Position numbers and translations under genes: made by a program. From Thermoplasmata archaeon (GTDB lineage Archaea; Thermoplasmatota; DTKX01; VGTL01), in the NCBI GenBank assembly GCA_038851035.1, contig JAWCLH010000001.1, positions 1-64,000 of the forward strand: a stretch of DNA of 64,000 nt, given 5' to 3'. Positions 18,772 through 28,315 of this stretch are shown here, in pieces. Positions within the stretch are counted from its first letter, which is position 1. Each line of letters begins with the position of its first letter. Below the pieces are notes generated by a model. It did not search any database. It saw only the letters and a program-made list of their open reading frames with translations, and had not been told where the DNA came from.

Positions 18772-20037
18772 GAATTCCTTGTGTGGAGTTAATGGTTTTG
18801 GCGCTGGCGGGGCTTTGTCCGGGCCATAAATAATAGCCCTAGCGAATCTTAATTCGAAGGGGCATATAAAACTCCAAGCGCGGGGCCGGCGGTCAACCGA
18901 CATCTCCACCAGCTTTCCAGCCGCCGGATTCCAGAACTCCTTGACAAGCCCATCCTCTAAACTCCTGCTCCCGGTATCGACGGCTCACCGTCGAGCGGAC
19001 CAACCATGTATGTATGGGTTGCGGAATTCAAAACCTCCAGGTCATTGATTCGCAAGTGAAAGGCTGGAAAGCAGCGGTTTTTACATTGGATGAGCCCTAA
19101 TATTTACGCACTTAGGGCATGCAGCGGAATGCTCGAGTCGTTACGAGCGGGCCCGGACATATCTGCGGAGGGAGCGGACGGCCCAGCGTAAGAGATTGCG
19201 GCTAGCGTCGCGTTGCCTCGGGTCGCCGGTAGACTCCCGACCTCCCTCGCTTCCTAGCCCCATTCGAACAGAAGCCGGTGCTCTCGAACATTCTCCTCAG
19301 TTGATGGAAGTACGGATTTGTGAACCTCGACGACGAGAGGCGCTCGGATATCAAAGTGAGAGAACTCAAAAGTGCTAGAGGCGATATACAGCCTCCTCGG
19401 GCCTGGCCCCGAGCGGACAGTCATCGTCGAGTCCAATGAAGCTCAAGGGAGCTCTTCGCGAGCCGCCTCGGGAGAATGAGGAGGCTTGGGGTCGCGGGCA
19501 GCAGCCCCGGACTTTTCTCGGGAGAGCACGAGGCGCGCCTCGCCAAAACCCACACGGACTTCACCCCTCTACCCCGATGAGCTCCTGCTGTTCAGGAGTT
19601 TCAGAGTCTCGTCGGAGGTCACAAATTCAACGAAGGGAACCGCCAGCATCAGGAGCCTCCCCCAGAGCTGAATTCTTACAACCGGTTTCCCAGGGGCCAA
19701 GCGACTCGGGGTGAGCGTCCCGAGGAGGGACGACATAGCAACCAAGGACGCCATTCTGACATCCGGAGCGTCCTACGGCGCGACCATCGGGGAAATGGCG
19801 GAGCGCCTCATCGCCAACGCGGGTCACGAGGTCACGTTCCGAGGCCTGTGCAAGACCTCCGGTCTCAAGGAAGCTCGCGCGGTGATGAACTATGTGGACC
19901 CCCCCGCGTCCCTCGCCTTCGTTTTCGAGGAATTCTCCATGATGCTGAGGGGGCGCGCTATCGCCCCCCAGAGAGCCCGGTTTCCCACCGCTCTGCGTTG
20001 GAAAAGAGTTAAAACCCCGAAAGCTGCTCGCGTTCTG
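18772..20037. other. Long divergent intergenic region with an unexplained coding-like segment
   Basis: About 1.27 kb between herA and argS. It includes AT-rich pieces near 18822-18870 and 19080-19110 that could serve herA. From 19711 the argS frame is open upstream of its true start for 109 codons, and this segment has coding-like third positions (GATIGEMAERLIANAGHEV) but matches no family I know. No tRNA was found; the sequence around 19262 (TTCGAAC) has no matching stem. Confidence 0.4.
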
Positions 20038-21774
20038 ATGACGATTCGCCCGCTGGAGGACTTCAGAAAGCAGGCGCTCCCCGCCCTCGCCAAGGGTCTT
20101 CGCTCCCTCGGGGTGAAGGACGTCGGAGCGGCCCTCGACAAGCTCGGCCTCGCACCCGAGGGCCACGGCGACTTCGCCTTTCCTGCTTATGTGATTGCGA
20201 AGGAGCTCCGCACCCCGCCGGAGGAGCTCGCCTCGGAGCTCGTGGAGCTCGTCCAGCTCGGCGGAGCCTTCGAGAGGGTTGAGGCCGAGGGACCCTATCT
20301 GAACATCCACATCCAGCAGGAGGCGCTTACGGAGGCCGTGCTCTCGGCCGCTCTCGAGGAGAAGGCGCTCTACGGGACCGAGAGCGAAAACGGGAAGAGA
20401 GTGATTCTGGAGCACACGAGCGCGAACCCGAACGGCCCGTTCCATGTTGGCAGGGCCAGAAACCCGATAATCGGGGATACCCTGGCCAGAATTCTAAGGG
20501 CCTGCGGATATGACGTCGAGACGCAGTACTACGTCAACGACATGGGCAAGCAGGTGGCGACGCTGGTGTGGGGTCTGGAGAATATAAGGCCCGAAGAGCT
20601 CCCACCTGTCGAGAGGGAGAAGCCCGACCACGAGCTGGTGCGGTACTACCAGAGAGCCAGCGCTCTGATGGAGAGCGACCCGCGGGTGGAGGCGGAAATC
20701 GGACGGCTCCTGCACGAGTACGAGAGCGGCAACGAGGCGGTGGGGGAGAGGTTCAGGAGAGCGTGTCAGCGGGTGCTCGAGGGGATGCAGGCCTCACTCT
20801 CAAGGGTCAATGTCGTGGTGGACCACTTCGTTTGGGAGTCCCAGTTCGTGGAGGACGGGACCGCGCAGGAGGTCGTCGAGGGTCTGAGGAGGGCGCCGAA
20901 CGCGGGCGAGGAGGATGGGGCGTTATACCTCGAGCTCTCGGGCTACGGCAGCAAGGGTAGGGACACTCGCTTCTTTTTCACAAGAAGCGACGGGACTACC
21001 CTCTACACCACCCGGGACGTCGCTTACCATCTTTACAAGCTCTCCCACTGCGACCTGGCGATAAATGTGCTCGGCGAGGACCACAAGCTGGAGGCGAAAC
21101 AGCTCGCGATAGCCCTCCAGCTCCTCGGCCTGAAAAAGCTCCCCGAAACGGTCTTCTACTCCTTCGTTAGCCTGCCCGAGGGGAAAATGTCGACGCGGAG
21201 GGGCCGCGTGGTCTACCTCGATGACCTTATAGACGAGGCGGTCGAGAGGGCCTTCGAGGAGGTCAGGAAGCGCCGGACAGACCTCCCGGAGGAGAGGATG
21301 AGGGAGATCGCTGAGTTCGTTGGCATTGGCGCCCTCAGGTTCAACATCATCCGAATTCAGCCCGAGAAGCAGATAGTCTTCAGGTGGGAGGAGGCCCTCA
21401 ATTTCGAGGGAAACAGCGCCCCCTTCGTCCAGTATGCCCACGCCCGCTGCTGCTCGATACTGGCCAAGTCCGATGGGTACCGGGAGTGGAGCGCGGGGGT
21501 GCTCACCGCACCGGAGGAGGTTGCGCTGGTAAGGACCCTGGCGCGGTTCCCCGAGGTTGTGCTGGAGGCGGGGGCGCAGAGGAGGCCCCACCTCCTGGCC
21601 GCTTATGCGCACGAGTGCGCCTCGGGCCTAAACCAGTTCTACAAATCCTGCCCCGTGCTGCGGGCGGAGACGGAGCTCCTGAGGAACACGAGGCTCGCGC
21701 TCGTGGACGCGACGAGGTGGGTTCTAAGGAACAGTCTGGGCATGCTCGGCATCGTTGCTCCGGAGGAGATGTGA
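20038..21774 (+). CDS. argS: Arginyl-tRNA synthetase
   Basis: 578 residues from ATG 20038, the usual length for archaeal ArgRS. Residues 1-100 are the Add1 tRNA D-loop binding domain. The class I signature HIGH appears as HVGR within SANPNGPFHVGRARN (about 140), typical for ArgRS. The KMSKS equivalent is KMSTRRG (about 385). The C-terminal helical anticodon-binding domain begins near QYAHARCCSIL. It charges tRNA-Arg with arginine using ATP. An AGTTAAAACC element at about 20007-20016 serves as TATA box for a leaderless transcript. The frame continues upstream to 19711 but that part is not ArgRS. Confidence 0.95.
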   Translation: MTIRPLEDFRKQALPALAKGLRSLGVKDVGAALDKLGLAPEGHGDFAFPAYVIAKELRTPPEELASELVELVQLGGAFERVEAEGPYLNIHIQQEALTEAVLSAALEEKALYGTESENGKRVILEHTSANPNGPFHVGRARNPIIGDTLARILRACGYDVETQYYVNDMGKQVATLVWGLENIRPEELPPVEREKPDHELVRYYQRASALMESDPRVEAEIGRLLHEYESGNEAVGERFRRACQRVLEGMQASLSRVNVVVDHFVWESQFVEDGTAQEVVEGLRRAPNAGEEDGALYLELSGYGSKGRDTRFFFTRSDGTTLYTTRDVAYHLYKLSHCDLAINVLGEDHKLEAKQLAIALQLLGLKKLPETVFYSFVSLPEGKMSTRRGRVVYLDDLIDEAVERAFEEVRKRRTDLPEERMREIAEFVGIGALRFNIIRIQPEKQIVFRWEEALNFEGNSAPFVQYAHARCCSILAKSDGYREWSAGVLTAPEEVALVRTLARFPEVVLEAGAQRRPHLLAAYAHECASGLNQFYKSCPVLRAETELLRNTRLALVDATRWVLRNSLGMLGIVAPEEM

Positions 21775-21810
21775 AGAGGGAGTAGTGGTTCGAGAAATCA
21801 AGGGCTTAAC

Positions 21811-21830
21811 AATAAATTTATTATATATTG
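21811..21830 (+). promoter_or_regulatory. AT-rich promoter with palindrome
   Basis: AATAAATTTATT (21811-21822) is a perfect 12-bp palindrome, directly followed by ATATATTG. It is the only strongly AT-rich patch ahead of the ATG at 21908. The ATG itself is preceded by GGAGGGGGG, so the transcript probably has a leader of 50-70 nt. Confidence 0.5.
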
Positions 21831-21907
21831 ATAAGATAAAGTAAATAGAAATAAATAGAAGGGAAAGGAGTTGAACTGGGGGAAAATCAGCCCACGGAGG
21901 GGGGTAA

Positions 21908-24900
21908 ATGGAAGTCCGTAGTCTGTCTCTCTTGATCGCAGCGGCTGCGCTGGTGGTCTCGGGCTTCTCTGGGTGCTTGGACGGCCGTGCCTATGGAGAG
22001 ACAGTGGTTTCCTCAGAGGGAACGCAAGGTGCTTCGTGGAAAGAGCTCGTTCCCATCAAATCGGCCGCCATCGTGGGCTACGACCCAAACTCCTACAATG
22101 ACGACTATGCCTATCTTGCCGCCGTCCCAAGCTCAACATTCTATTCCAAGGCCTCGGACAAGGTATTCTCCTACCCGGTCCTTTTCTTCGAGCCCGAGAG
22201 AGAGATGGATGAGAAGGAGCTGGTTCTGAACCACGGAGAGGGCGTCAGGTACTTCATGGAGGACTGGATGACCTACTGCGACGGGCAGCTCGACCGCGTC
22301 CAGCTCATCGGAACGGGCTCGACCGACCCCCTGACGGCCCTGAACATCAGCGCGGCAAGAATCTCGACCGTCAAGGGAGGCTCGCCCTATCGTGTGGCGA
22401 GGGACATCGCGCTGAGCAACTGGGAGTATTCGAAGGAAGCTGTCGTGGCGGTTGTCTCCGAGAACTATCCCAAGCCCAAGCTCAGGCAGAGCGGGAGCCT
22501 TGAAGGAACCATCCCCGGGTCTTACACAATAAAAACGGAGGTGATTCAGGGCGATAAGGAGGTCGGGATAACCCCGGTCTTCCATAACTTCACGATCGGC
22601 GAGCCCTACCGGTACATACAGGCCCACATGACTTGGCACGGCGCCGTCAGCGCCCTCGACATCATCCTGCAGAGGGGCAAGGACCCGGACCTCCAGATAT
22701 ACGACTGGAAGCTCGGGCAGGTCAGCGCCGCGGCCAACTGGAATGTTCTCAGCGGCCCGACGGAGGACGCGGGCTCGTATGTCTACCACTGGGGCGAGTG
22801 GGGCTTCGGGGTCACCTACATGCCTACGAAGGCCATGGAGGACGCGGAAACAGGCCTGACGGCCATAGTCCCCGCCCCTCCCCTCCCCGACCCCCCCTCC
22901 CCCCTGACCGCGAGGTACGAAATCGCGATGACGCTCTATCCCGGCATCGAGCTCGACATTCCGGACACGGTACCCTACTGTGCCCGTGACGTCGCGTTCG
23001 AGCTCTCCTGGTCCGGAGGAGCCAAGCTCGGGCTCGCGGTCCTGGGGCCCGAGGGCGCGGAAATCGCCTACGAGGCGACCGGCGTCTCGCCCCAGCAGCT
23101 ATTCCTCAACGAGCTGGGCGAGGGGAAGTACAAGGTCGCGGTACTGAAGCTCGAGAACAACAATCAGGATACTCAGTTCAAGCTAACCTACGAGTGGAGG
23201 CAGAACATGACCCGGACGGAGGGCGACTGCCTTGCCTCGGCCGCCAACGGCGCGGTCCTTGCCTCGCTCCTCAACGCGCCACTTCTTTACGCCCAGCCCG
23301 GCGCGGTGCCCCCGGAGACCCTGGAAGCTCTGGATGTACTTGGGGTGACGAAGGTGCATCTCGTGGACCTGGGCGGACACGGTGGCGATGGCGCCCTCAG
23401 GGCCCTTCTGGATCACCGCTCCCTCCTCCAGCCCAAGATTCAGGTGGAGCGCTACACCGGCTACAAGAGCCTCTACAGCAGAATTCTGGGCATCACGAAG
23501 AGCCAGGACGCCGTGTTCACAACCGTCGACCCCTGGTCCTATTGGTTCATCGGCGAAGATGGCCCTGCGGGGGAGCACCCGAAGGGGCTGTTCATAGGCC
23601 CTGCCGCCCTCGCGGCCGCCCACCACGGAACACCCGTGCTCATCGTCGATAACCACGGGAACCTCTCCTGCCCCAAAGCCTGGTACAACGAATTCTGGAG
23701 GAAGGCCTACGCAGGGCGCAGCCCGCCATCCGTGGGATGCATGGTGCTCACAGGGCACAGCATCTACGACTTTCTCGAGCAGATAGGGATAGACAGGGAG
23801 GGCAAGGAGAACATCGTGACCGTGGCCGACCAATTCGACATCGGGACCCCGTGGGACAGGGCGCTCGTCGGCGCCTCGAACTCCGGCAGAATCATGGGCT
23901 CGCCCGTGGACGCGTCCTACTGGGTGTCCCGGTCGGTTCTCTATAATGCGGTGATTTTCGCCAATCCCGCCACGAGTCCGGAGGGCGTGGACATGATAAC
24001 CGGCACGGAGTCCATGGTCGACCCGGGGCCGGAGGTTGCGGGCCTGGCCACCATCGAGGGAATTCCAGTCCACGCCACCTACCCAGTCGTCCAGACGTGG
24101 GTCTCCTACCAGCACAGGTTCAACGAGCGCGCGAGCAAGTACTGGAGGTGCAAATACGTAACCGCCACGGGCATAACTCCTTTCTTCTCTCCCTCGGACA
24201 ACGAGATAGACGACGGAGTCAACGCCAAGTACGGCCAGCCGGGCAGGTACTGGCCCGACATCACCACTTCGGAGGTCGTCCCCTTCTACATCGAGAAGGC
24301 GGGCTATGAATCGGTCTACTCGACCAATTTCGACGACACGATGAGCAATCTGAATAAGGGAACAATCATGTGGCTTGAGGTGATGCACGGGGGCAACAGG
24401 GACGACGGCGTCGTGGGCTTCTGGAGCACGAAGGCCAACCACAGAGAGAAGAACCCCTGGAGGGGCTACGAGGTCAGCGGGTGCACGAGAGAGCCAGACA
24501 CCTACACGATGAACCACTTCACGGGCATGGACGCGATGCACAGGTCCGTCTCCGACTACGACAAGGACGGTGTGGTCATTGCCATCATCAACCAGGAGCC
24601 CCAGACGGTGGCCTACGGCGGGCTAGACTTCGACAGGGCTCTGGAGAACGTCCACTCGATGGGCTTCAACGGCGGCTCCTGCCTCATCGCCAACACCTAC
24701 ATGCACCTGACAATGGTCAGGCACGGCTCCGTTTTCCAGGTCATCGACCCCTGGCTCACCTCATGGTACGCGTCATTCGCAATGGCGACCTTCGCCCGGG
24801 GCATCGCCCTCGGATATACCATCGGCGAGTGTTACGCAGAGGGCATCAAGCACGTCGGAATCGAGTACCTCACGGGCCAGTGGTGGTGGGACATATTCGA

Positions 24901-25168
24901 GAACGTGGTTTTCTACGGCGACCCTCGCCTGAGGGTGTGGAGTCCCATAAACGGCTGGGACGAGCCCGTACCCCTGAGGGCCGGGACCAGTGTGGGCGGC
25001 CACAACCCCTTCGGCGCCTCGGGCCACCCGGCTGCGATCAGCTCGATGATGGCCTATGAAGCGATGCTGTACGCCGGAGTCGGGCTCGCTGTGGCCGCGG
25101 CCGTGATTATAAAATGGAAGAAGATAAGGGTCCGGGACATTATCCGCAGGGTGAGACGGAGGGGCTGA
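21908..25168 (+). CDS. Large secreted, C-terminally anchored protein with CW_binding_2-like and C25-peptidase-like regions
   Basis: 1086 residues. Signal peptide with a lipobox-like VSGFSGC (Cys about 23). Beta-rich region to about residue 430. Then a segment resembling cell wall binding repeat 2: CLASAANGAVLASLLNAPLLYAQPGAVPPETLEAL ... VHLVDLGG. The C-terminal half recalls gingipain-type (C25) proteins: a His-Gly after a hydrophobic strand (MWLEVMHGGN), a later GGSCL, a helix with ARGIALGYTIGECYAEG, and the ending VVFYGDPRLRVWSP. These are pattern resemblances; peptidase activity is not proven. One membrane helix (about 1050-1070) ends in basic residues. Strong ribosome binding site. It stands alone as a transcription unit. 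Confidence 0.7.
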   Translation: MEVRSLSLLIAAAALVVSGFSGCLDGRAYGETVVSSEGTQGASWKELVPIKSAAIVGYDPNSYNDDYAYLAAVPSSTFYSKASDKVFSYPVLFFEPEREMDEKELVLNHGEGVRYFMEDWMTYCDGQLDRVQLIGTGSTDPLTALNISAARISTVKGGSPYRVARDIALSNWEYSKEAVVAVVSENYPKPKLRQSGSLEGTIPGSYTIKTEVIQGDKEVGITPVFHNFTIGEPYRYIQAHMTWHGAVSALDIILQRGKDPDLQIYDWKLGQVSAAANWNVLSGPTEDAGSYVYHWGEWGFGVTYMPTKAMEDAETGLTAIVPAPPLPDPPSPLTARYEIAMTLYPGIELDIPDTVPYCARDVAFELSWSGGAKLGLAVLGPEGAEIAYEATGVSPQQLFLNELGEGKYKVAVLKLENNNQDTQFKLTYEWRQNMTRTEGDCLASAANGAVLASLLNAPLLYAQPGAVPPETLEALDVLGVTKVHLVDLGGHGGDGALRALLDHRSLLQPKIQVERYTGYKSLYSRILGITKSQDAVFTTVDPWSYWFIGEDGPAGEHPKGLFIGPAALAAAHHGTPVLIVDNHGNLSCPKAWYNEFWRKAYAGRSPPSVGCMVLTGHSIYDFLEQIGIDREGKENIVTVADQFDIGTPWDRALVGASNSGRIMGSPVDASYWVSRSVLYNAVIFANPATSPEGVDMITGTESMVDPGPEVAGLATIEGIPVHATYPVVQTWVSYQHRFNERASKYWRCKYVTATGITPFFSPSDNEIDDGVNAKYGQPGRYWPDITTSEVVPFYIEKAGYESVYSTNFDDTMSNLNKGTIMWLEVMHGGNRDDGVVGFWSTKANHREKNPWRGYEVSGCTREPDTYTMNHFTGMDAMHRSVSDYDKDGVVIAIINQEPQTVAYGGLDFDRALENVHSMGFNGGSCLIANTYMHLTMVRHGSVFQVIDPWLTSWYASFAMATFARGIALGYTIGECYAEGIKHVGIEYLTGQWWWDIFENVVFYGDPRLRVWSPINGWDEPVPLRAGTSVGGHNPFGASGHPAAISSMMAYEAMLYAGVGLAVAAAVIIKWKKIRVRDIIRRVRRRG

Positions 25169-25201
25169 GCTCCCCGGAATGGCCGTAGGAGTGCGGAGGA
25201 G

Positions 25202-28200
25202 TCACCAGAACCGCCTGTTTCTTGCGTACTGGACCTCTGCGGCGAGGAGGGCCCTCAGGAACTCCTCCTCGGTCTCGTGCTGGAATGCAAGGATGCGAGC
25301 GGCGGTGTCAACGCCGACGCCGCGAGCAGCCAGCGCCAGCAGCGCCCTTTTTCCGTGGGCCAGCACAAGGCTTGCGCACTTCCTCAGCCTCATGAGGGTC
25401 TTTTTCTCCTCCTCGCTCATGGATATTTCAGTGGCCCGCCGACCCGCGCCCCCCGCCATCGCAGGGCGCTTTCCATCGCGCCCGGCGCGGCCACCTTGCT
25501 TTTTCCCCTCCGGGCCCGCACCCCTCCTCAATCGCGCCACCCTCTCGACGAGCTCAACGCTCCCGGTCTCCCACAAAGGAACCGCCGCAACCATTTGTCC
25601 GGAGCAGTAGGGGCACTGTATCTTTGGAGGGAGTTCTTTTATCACCCCTCTGTGCGTCCCGCCGCAGGCGAGGCAGACGAGGCGGAGCGAGGCCCTCTCC
25701 AGCCGGGTCTTGAAGGCGAGGAGAATTGGCCTCTCTACCCTCCCCGCGGCCATTGTCTCCCATCTCTGCCGCACCCCGGCCTCCCCGATAGGCGAGGGGG
25801 GGGATGTGAGGAGCTCGATGTCACCGTTTCTTATTCTCTCGAGAACCCTCTCCATGCCCTCGATGTCCATTCTCTCGAAGAGGGTCTTCTCGACGGCTTC
25901 CTCGTAGAGAGGTGTTCCTTTGAAGAGCTTCATTACTCGGTCGAACCTTATTTCCTGGAGGTCGGCGCCCTTCTCCACCGCCCCGAACCTGCGCGCGGTG
26001 TGCAGGAGCTCGCGCCTTAGCAGGGACGAGCCGCCGACCGCCAGCTTCAGAATTCTCTCTGCGTCGCCGGGGCCCAGCCTCCTCAGCTGCTCTACGACTG
26101 TCTCAGGCCTCACGGGCGCCGGCAGCTCGAGAGCGATTCTGTAGGGGTCCGTCTGAATTCCAATCTCCGCGCCGAGCCTCGTCGATAGGAGCGCCGAGAG
26201 GAGCCGGGCGAGAGTGTCGTTGACGCGCGTGCCGAAGCACGCATTGACGACAATCAGCCTTCCAGCGCGATGGGCTTCGACAGTGACCAGCCTGTCCGTC
26301 GGGACGGGGAGGCCCCGCTCTCTCTGCCGGGTGACGAACTCCACGAGCTCCCTCCACGCGTCCTCGTTCATGGGATAGCCGTGCGGTATCGGGCATTTGG
26401 GGCCGGCTCGCGCCGGCCCTCCTTCCTTTCCATCTGCACTGGGGTCCTCACGGCCCTCCGGCGCCGGCTCCCGCGCCGTCGACGCGCCGGTCGTGGTCCG
26501 GCCCCCCCCAGCCTCCAGCATCTCCGCGATGCGCGCCCGTAGCCTCCCGACTTCCTGCGCGACCTCGAAGGGAACCGGTATCTCCTCGCCCAGCCAGCCC
26601 GGAATCGCCCCCAGCTCTGGAGAGGGCTCGACGAGAACCCGGTCCTCGCCGAGCTCGACAATCCGCCAAGACGAGCCCCTCATCACGAACCTCACACCGA
26701 CCTCGCCGTAGGTGAGCACAAAAAACTCGTCCAGAGTTCCGATCGCCCTGCGGGTGGTGATGTCAATGACGCTGTAGGTTTTCTCGTCAGGAATCATGGA
26801 CAGGTTCTCGTAGAAGAATTTAATCGTGCCCCTCCTGCTGCCGTATCTCTCCGGCGAGCGCGGCGGGGCCCGCTCGCCCGCTCCCCCATGACCCCCCCTA
26901 CACCCCTCCTCTCCATTCTTCTCGCCGACGCCTTTCTCGCCCCCCTCCCCCCTGAGTCCGTCGCTCCAGAGAACACCGAGAGAGACGAGCTGTTCGAGAA
27001 CCCTGTCGAATGTTTCTCTATCGAGCACGCGGAACGGGTGGGAGCGCCTGAGGGTATCATAGGCCTCGTCGGTCGATACCTCCCTGCAACCCATCGCTAG
27101 GGCGACGAGCTGGTTCGCGAGGACGCCCAGGGGAACGGGCCTCATCCTGACCGGCTCGACCTCCTCCGCGATCGCCCTCCTCGCTAGCACCGCCGACTCT
27201 GCGATATCGTCGGCGTCTTGGGCAAGGACGACTCCTCTGGAAACGAGTCCCTTACGGTGGCCCGACCTCCCGACCCTCTGGACGAGCCTGGTGGCCTGCC
27301 TCGGCGAGCCGTACTGGAGCGTGAGCTCGACGCCGCCGATGTCTATGCCCAGCTCGAGCGACGATGTGCATATCAGGGCCCTGAGGCCCCCCGCCTTGAA
27401 CTCCTCCTCCATCTGGACCCTAACGTCCCTGTACAGAGAGCCATGGTGGACGCCGAGGGGGAGCTCCGGCCTCCAGAGGCGGAGGCGCGATGCAAGCACC
27501 TCGGCACTGTCGCGCGTGTTGGTGAAGAGGAGCACCCCGCTCCCACCTTCAATGAGTGAGCTGCATCGCCTGAGGGTCGCGAGCGTTCTGCCGTCGCACC
27601 GGAGGCGCTCGGCCTCCCTCGAATCCTCCTCGGTCACTGGGGGGCACTCGACAGTGATTTCCATGCTCTTCCCAACCGGCACCCTGAGAACCTTTGCCCT
27701 CCTATCCACTCCAGCAAGGAATTCCGCGACCTGCTCCGCGTTCCCGACGGTCGCGGAGAGGCCTATCCTCTGCACCTCCCTCCCCGCGAGCCTGACCAGC
27801 CTCTCGAGCCCGACCGCGAGCTGCCAACCCCTCTCGTCGCCCGCGAGCTCGTGAATCTCGTCTACAACTACCCATCTCACGTTCTTCAGGAGCGCGCGAA
27901 TTCTGGGCGCACCGAGCATTATCTGGAGCGTCTCGGGCGTCGTAATGAATATGTCCGGGGGCCTCCTCACCTGCTCCGCCCTCTCCCTCTGCGGCGTGTC
28001 GCCGTGCCTGACGCCAATGCTCACGCCAAGCGCCCTCCCCCAGTCCCCTAGCCTCCTTAGCAGGTCCCGGTTCAGGGCCCTCAGGGGCGTGATGTAGATG
28101 AGGCTTGGCGGAGGTGGTCTCTCGCGCACGATGCGGTCCAGAACCGGCAGAACCGCGGCCTCGGTCTTGCCAAGGCCCGTGGGCGCGAGGAGCAGGACGT

Positions 28201-28315
28201 TCTCTCCCAAGAGAATCGCCGGAATTCCGAGCTCCTGCGGCTCCGTCGGCTCTTTAAGACCGCTCGCATCTAGCAGCTGCCTGAGCGGCTCGGTGAGGAG
28301 CCCGAAGACGCTCAA
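25202..28315 (-). CDS. Lhr-type superfamily 2 helicase with C-terminal zinc site
   Basis: 1037 residues. Walker A APTGLGKTE (Lys about 50), motif II DEIH (about 152-155), motif III SATVG, and in the second RecA domain TSSLELGIDIGGVELTLQYGSPRQATRLVQRVGRSGHRKG. A winged helix and the Lhr core follow. Near residue 890-925 a four-Cys site (CLACGGTH ... CPYCSGQM) precedes a helical end, as in archaeal Lhr proteins. It uses ATP to move along or unwind nucleic acid; archaeal relatives act in DNA repair or on RNA. Three Gly/Arg/Glu-rich inserts interrupt the conserved core (about 445-485, 600-645, 950-985). Its start overlaps the end of the phosphoesterase gene by 4 nt, a translationally coupled pair. 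Confidence 0.9.
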   Translation of the reverse strand: MSVFGLLTEPLRQLLDASGLKEPTEPQELGIPAILLGENVLLLAPTGLGKTEAAVLPVLDRIVRERPPPPSLIYITPLRALNRDLLRRLGDWGRALGVSIGVRHGDTPQRERAEQVRRPPDIFITTPETLQIMLGAPRIRALLKNVRWVVVDEIHELAGDERGWQLAVGLERLVRLAGREVQRIGLSATVGNAEQVAEFLAGVDRRAKVLRVPVGKSMEITVECPPVTEEDSREAERLRCDGRTLATLRRCSSLIEGGSGVLLFTNTRDSAEVLASRLRLWRPELPLGVHHGSLYRDVRVQMEEEFKAGGLRALICTSSLELGIDIGGVELTLQYGSPRQATRLVQRVGRSGHRKGLVSRGVVLAQDADDIAESAVLARRAIAEEVEPVRMRPVPLGVLANQLVALAMGCREVSTDEAYDTLRRSHPFRVLDRETFDRVLEQLVSLGVLWSDGLRGEGGEKGVGEKNGEEGCRGGHGGAGERAPPRSPERYGSRRGTIKFFYENLSMIPDEKTYSVIDITTRRAIGTLDEFFVLTYGEVGVRFVMRGSSWRIVELGEDRVLVEPSPELGAIPGWLGEEIPVPFEVAQEVGRLRARIAEMLEAGGGRTTTGASTAREPAPEGREDPSADGKEGGPARAGPKCPIPHGYPMNEDAWRELVEFVTRQRERGLPVPTDRLVTVEAHRAGRLIVVNACFGTRVNDTLARLLSALLSTRLGAEIGIQTDPYRIALELPAPVRPETVVEQLRRLGPGDAERILKLAVGGSSLLRRELLHTARRFGAVEKGADLQEIRFDRVMKLFKGTPLYEEAVEKTLFERMDIEGMERVLERIRNGDIELLTSPPSPIGEAGVRQRWETMAAGRVERPILLAFKTRLERASLRLVCLACGGTHRGVIKELPPKIQCPYCSGQMVAAVPLWETGSVELVERVARLRRGAGPEGKKQGGRAGRDGKRPAMAGGAGRRATEISMSEEEKKTLMRLRKCASLVLAHGKRALLALAARGVGVDTAARILAFQHETEEEFLRALLAAEVQYARNRRFW

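Noticed and set aside
19240-19300. TTCGAAC motif considered as a tRNA T-loop
   Set aside because: Flanking bases cannot form the 5-bp T stem and no acceptor stem lies at the right distance. Other TTCGA occurrences examined were inside genes or lacked stems.
19627-20445. 272-codon minus-strand frame opposite the start of argS
   Set aside because: It runs antisense to clearly conserved ArgRS sequence and shows no domain of its own.
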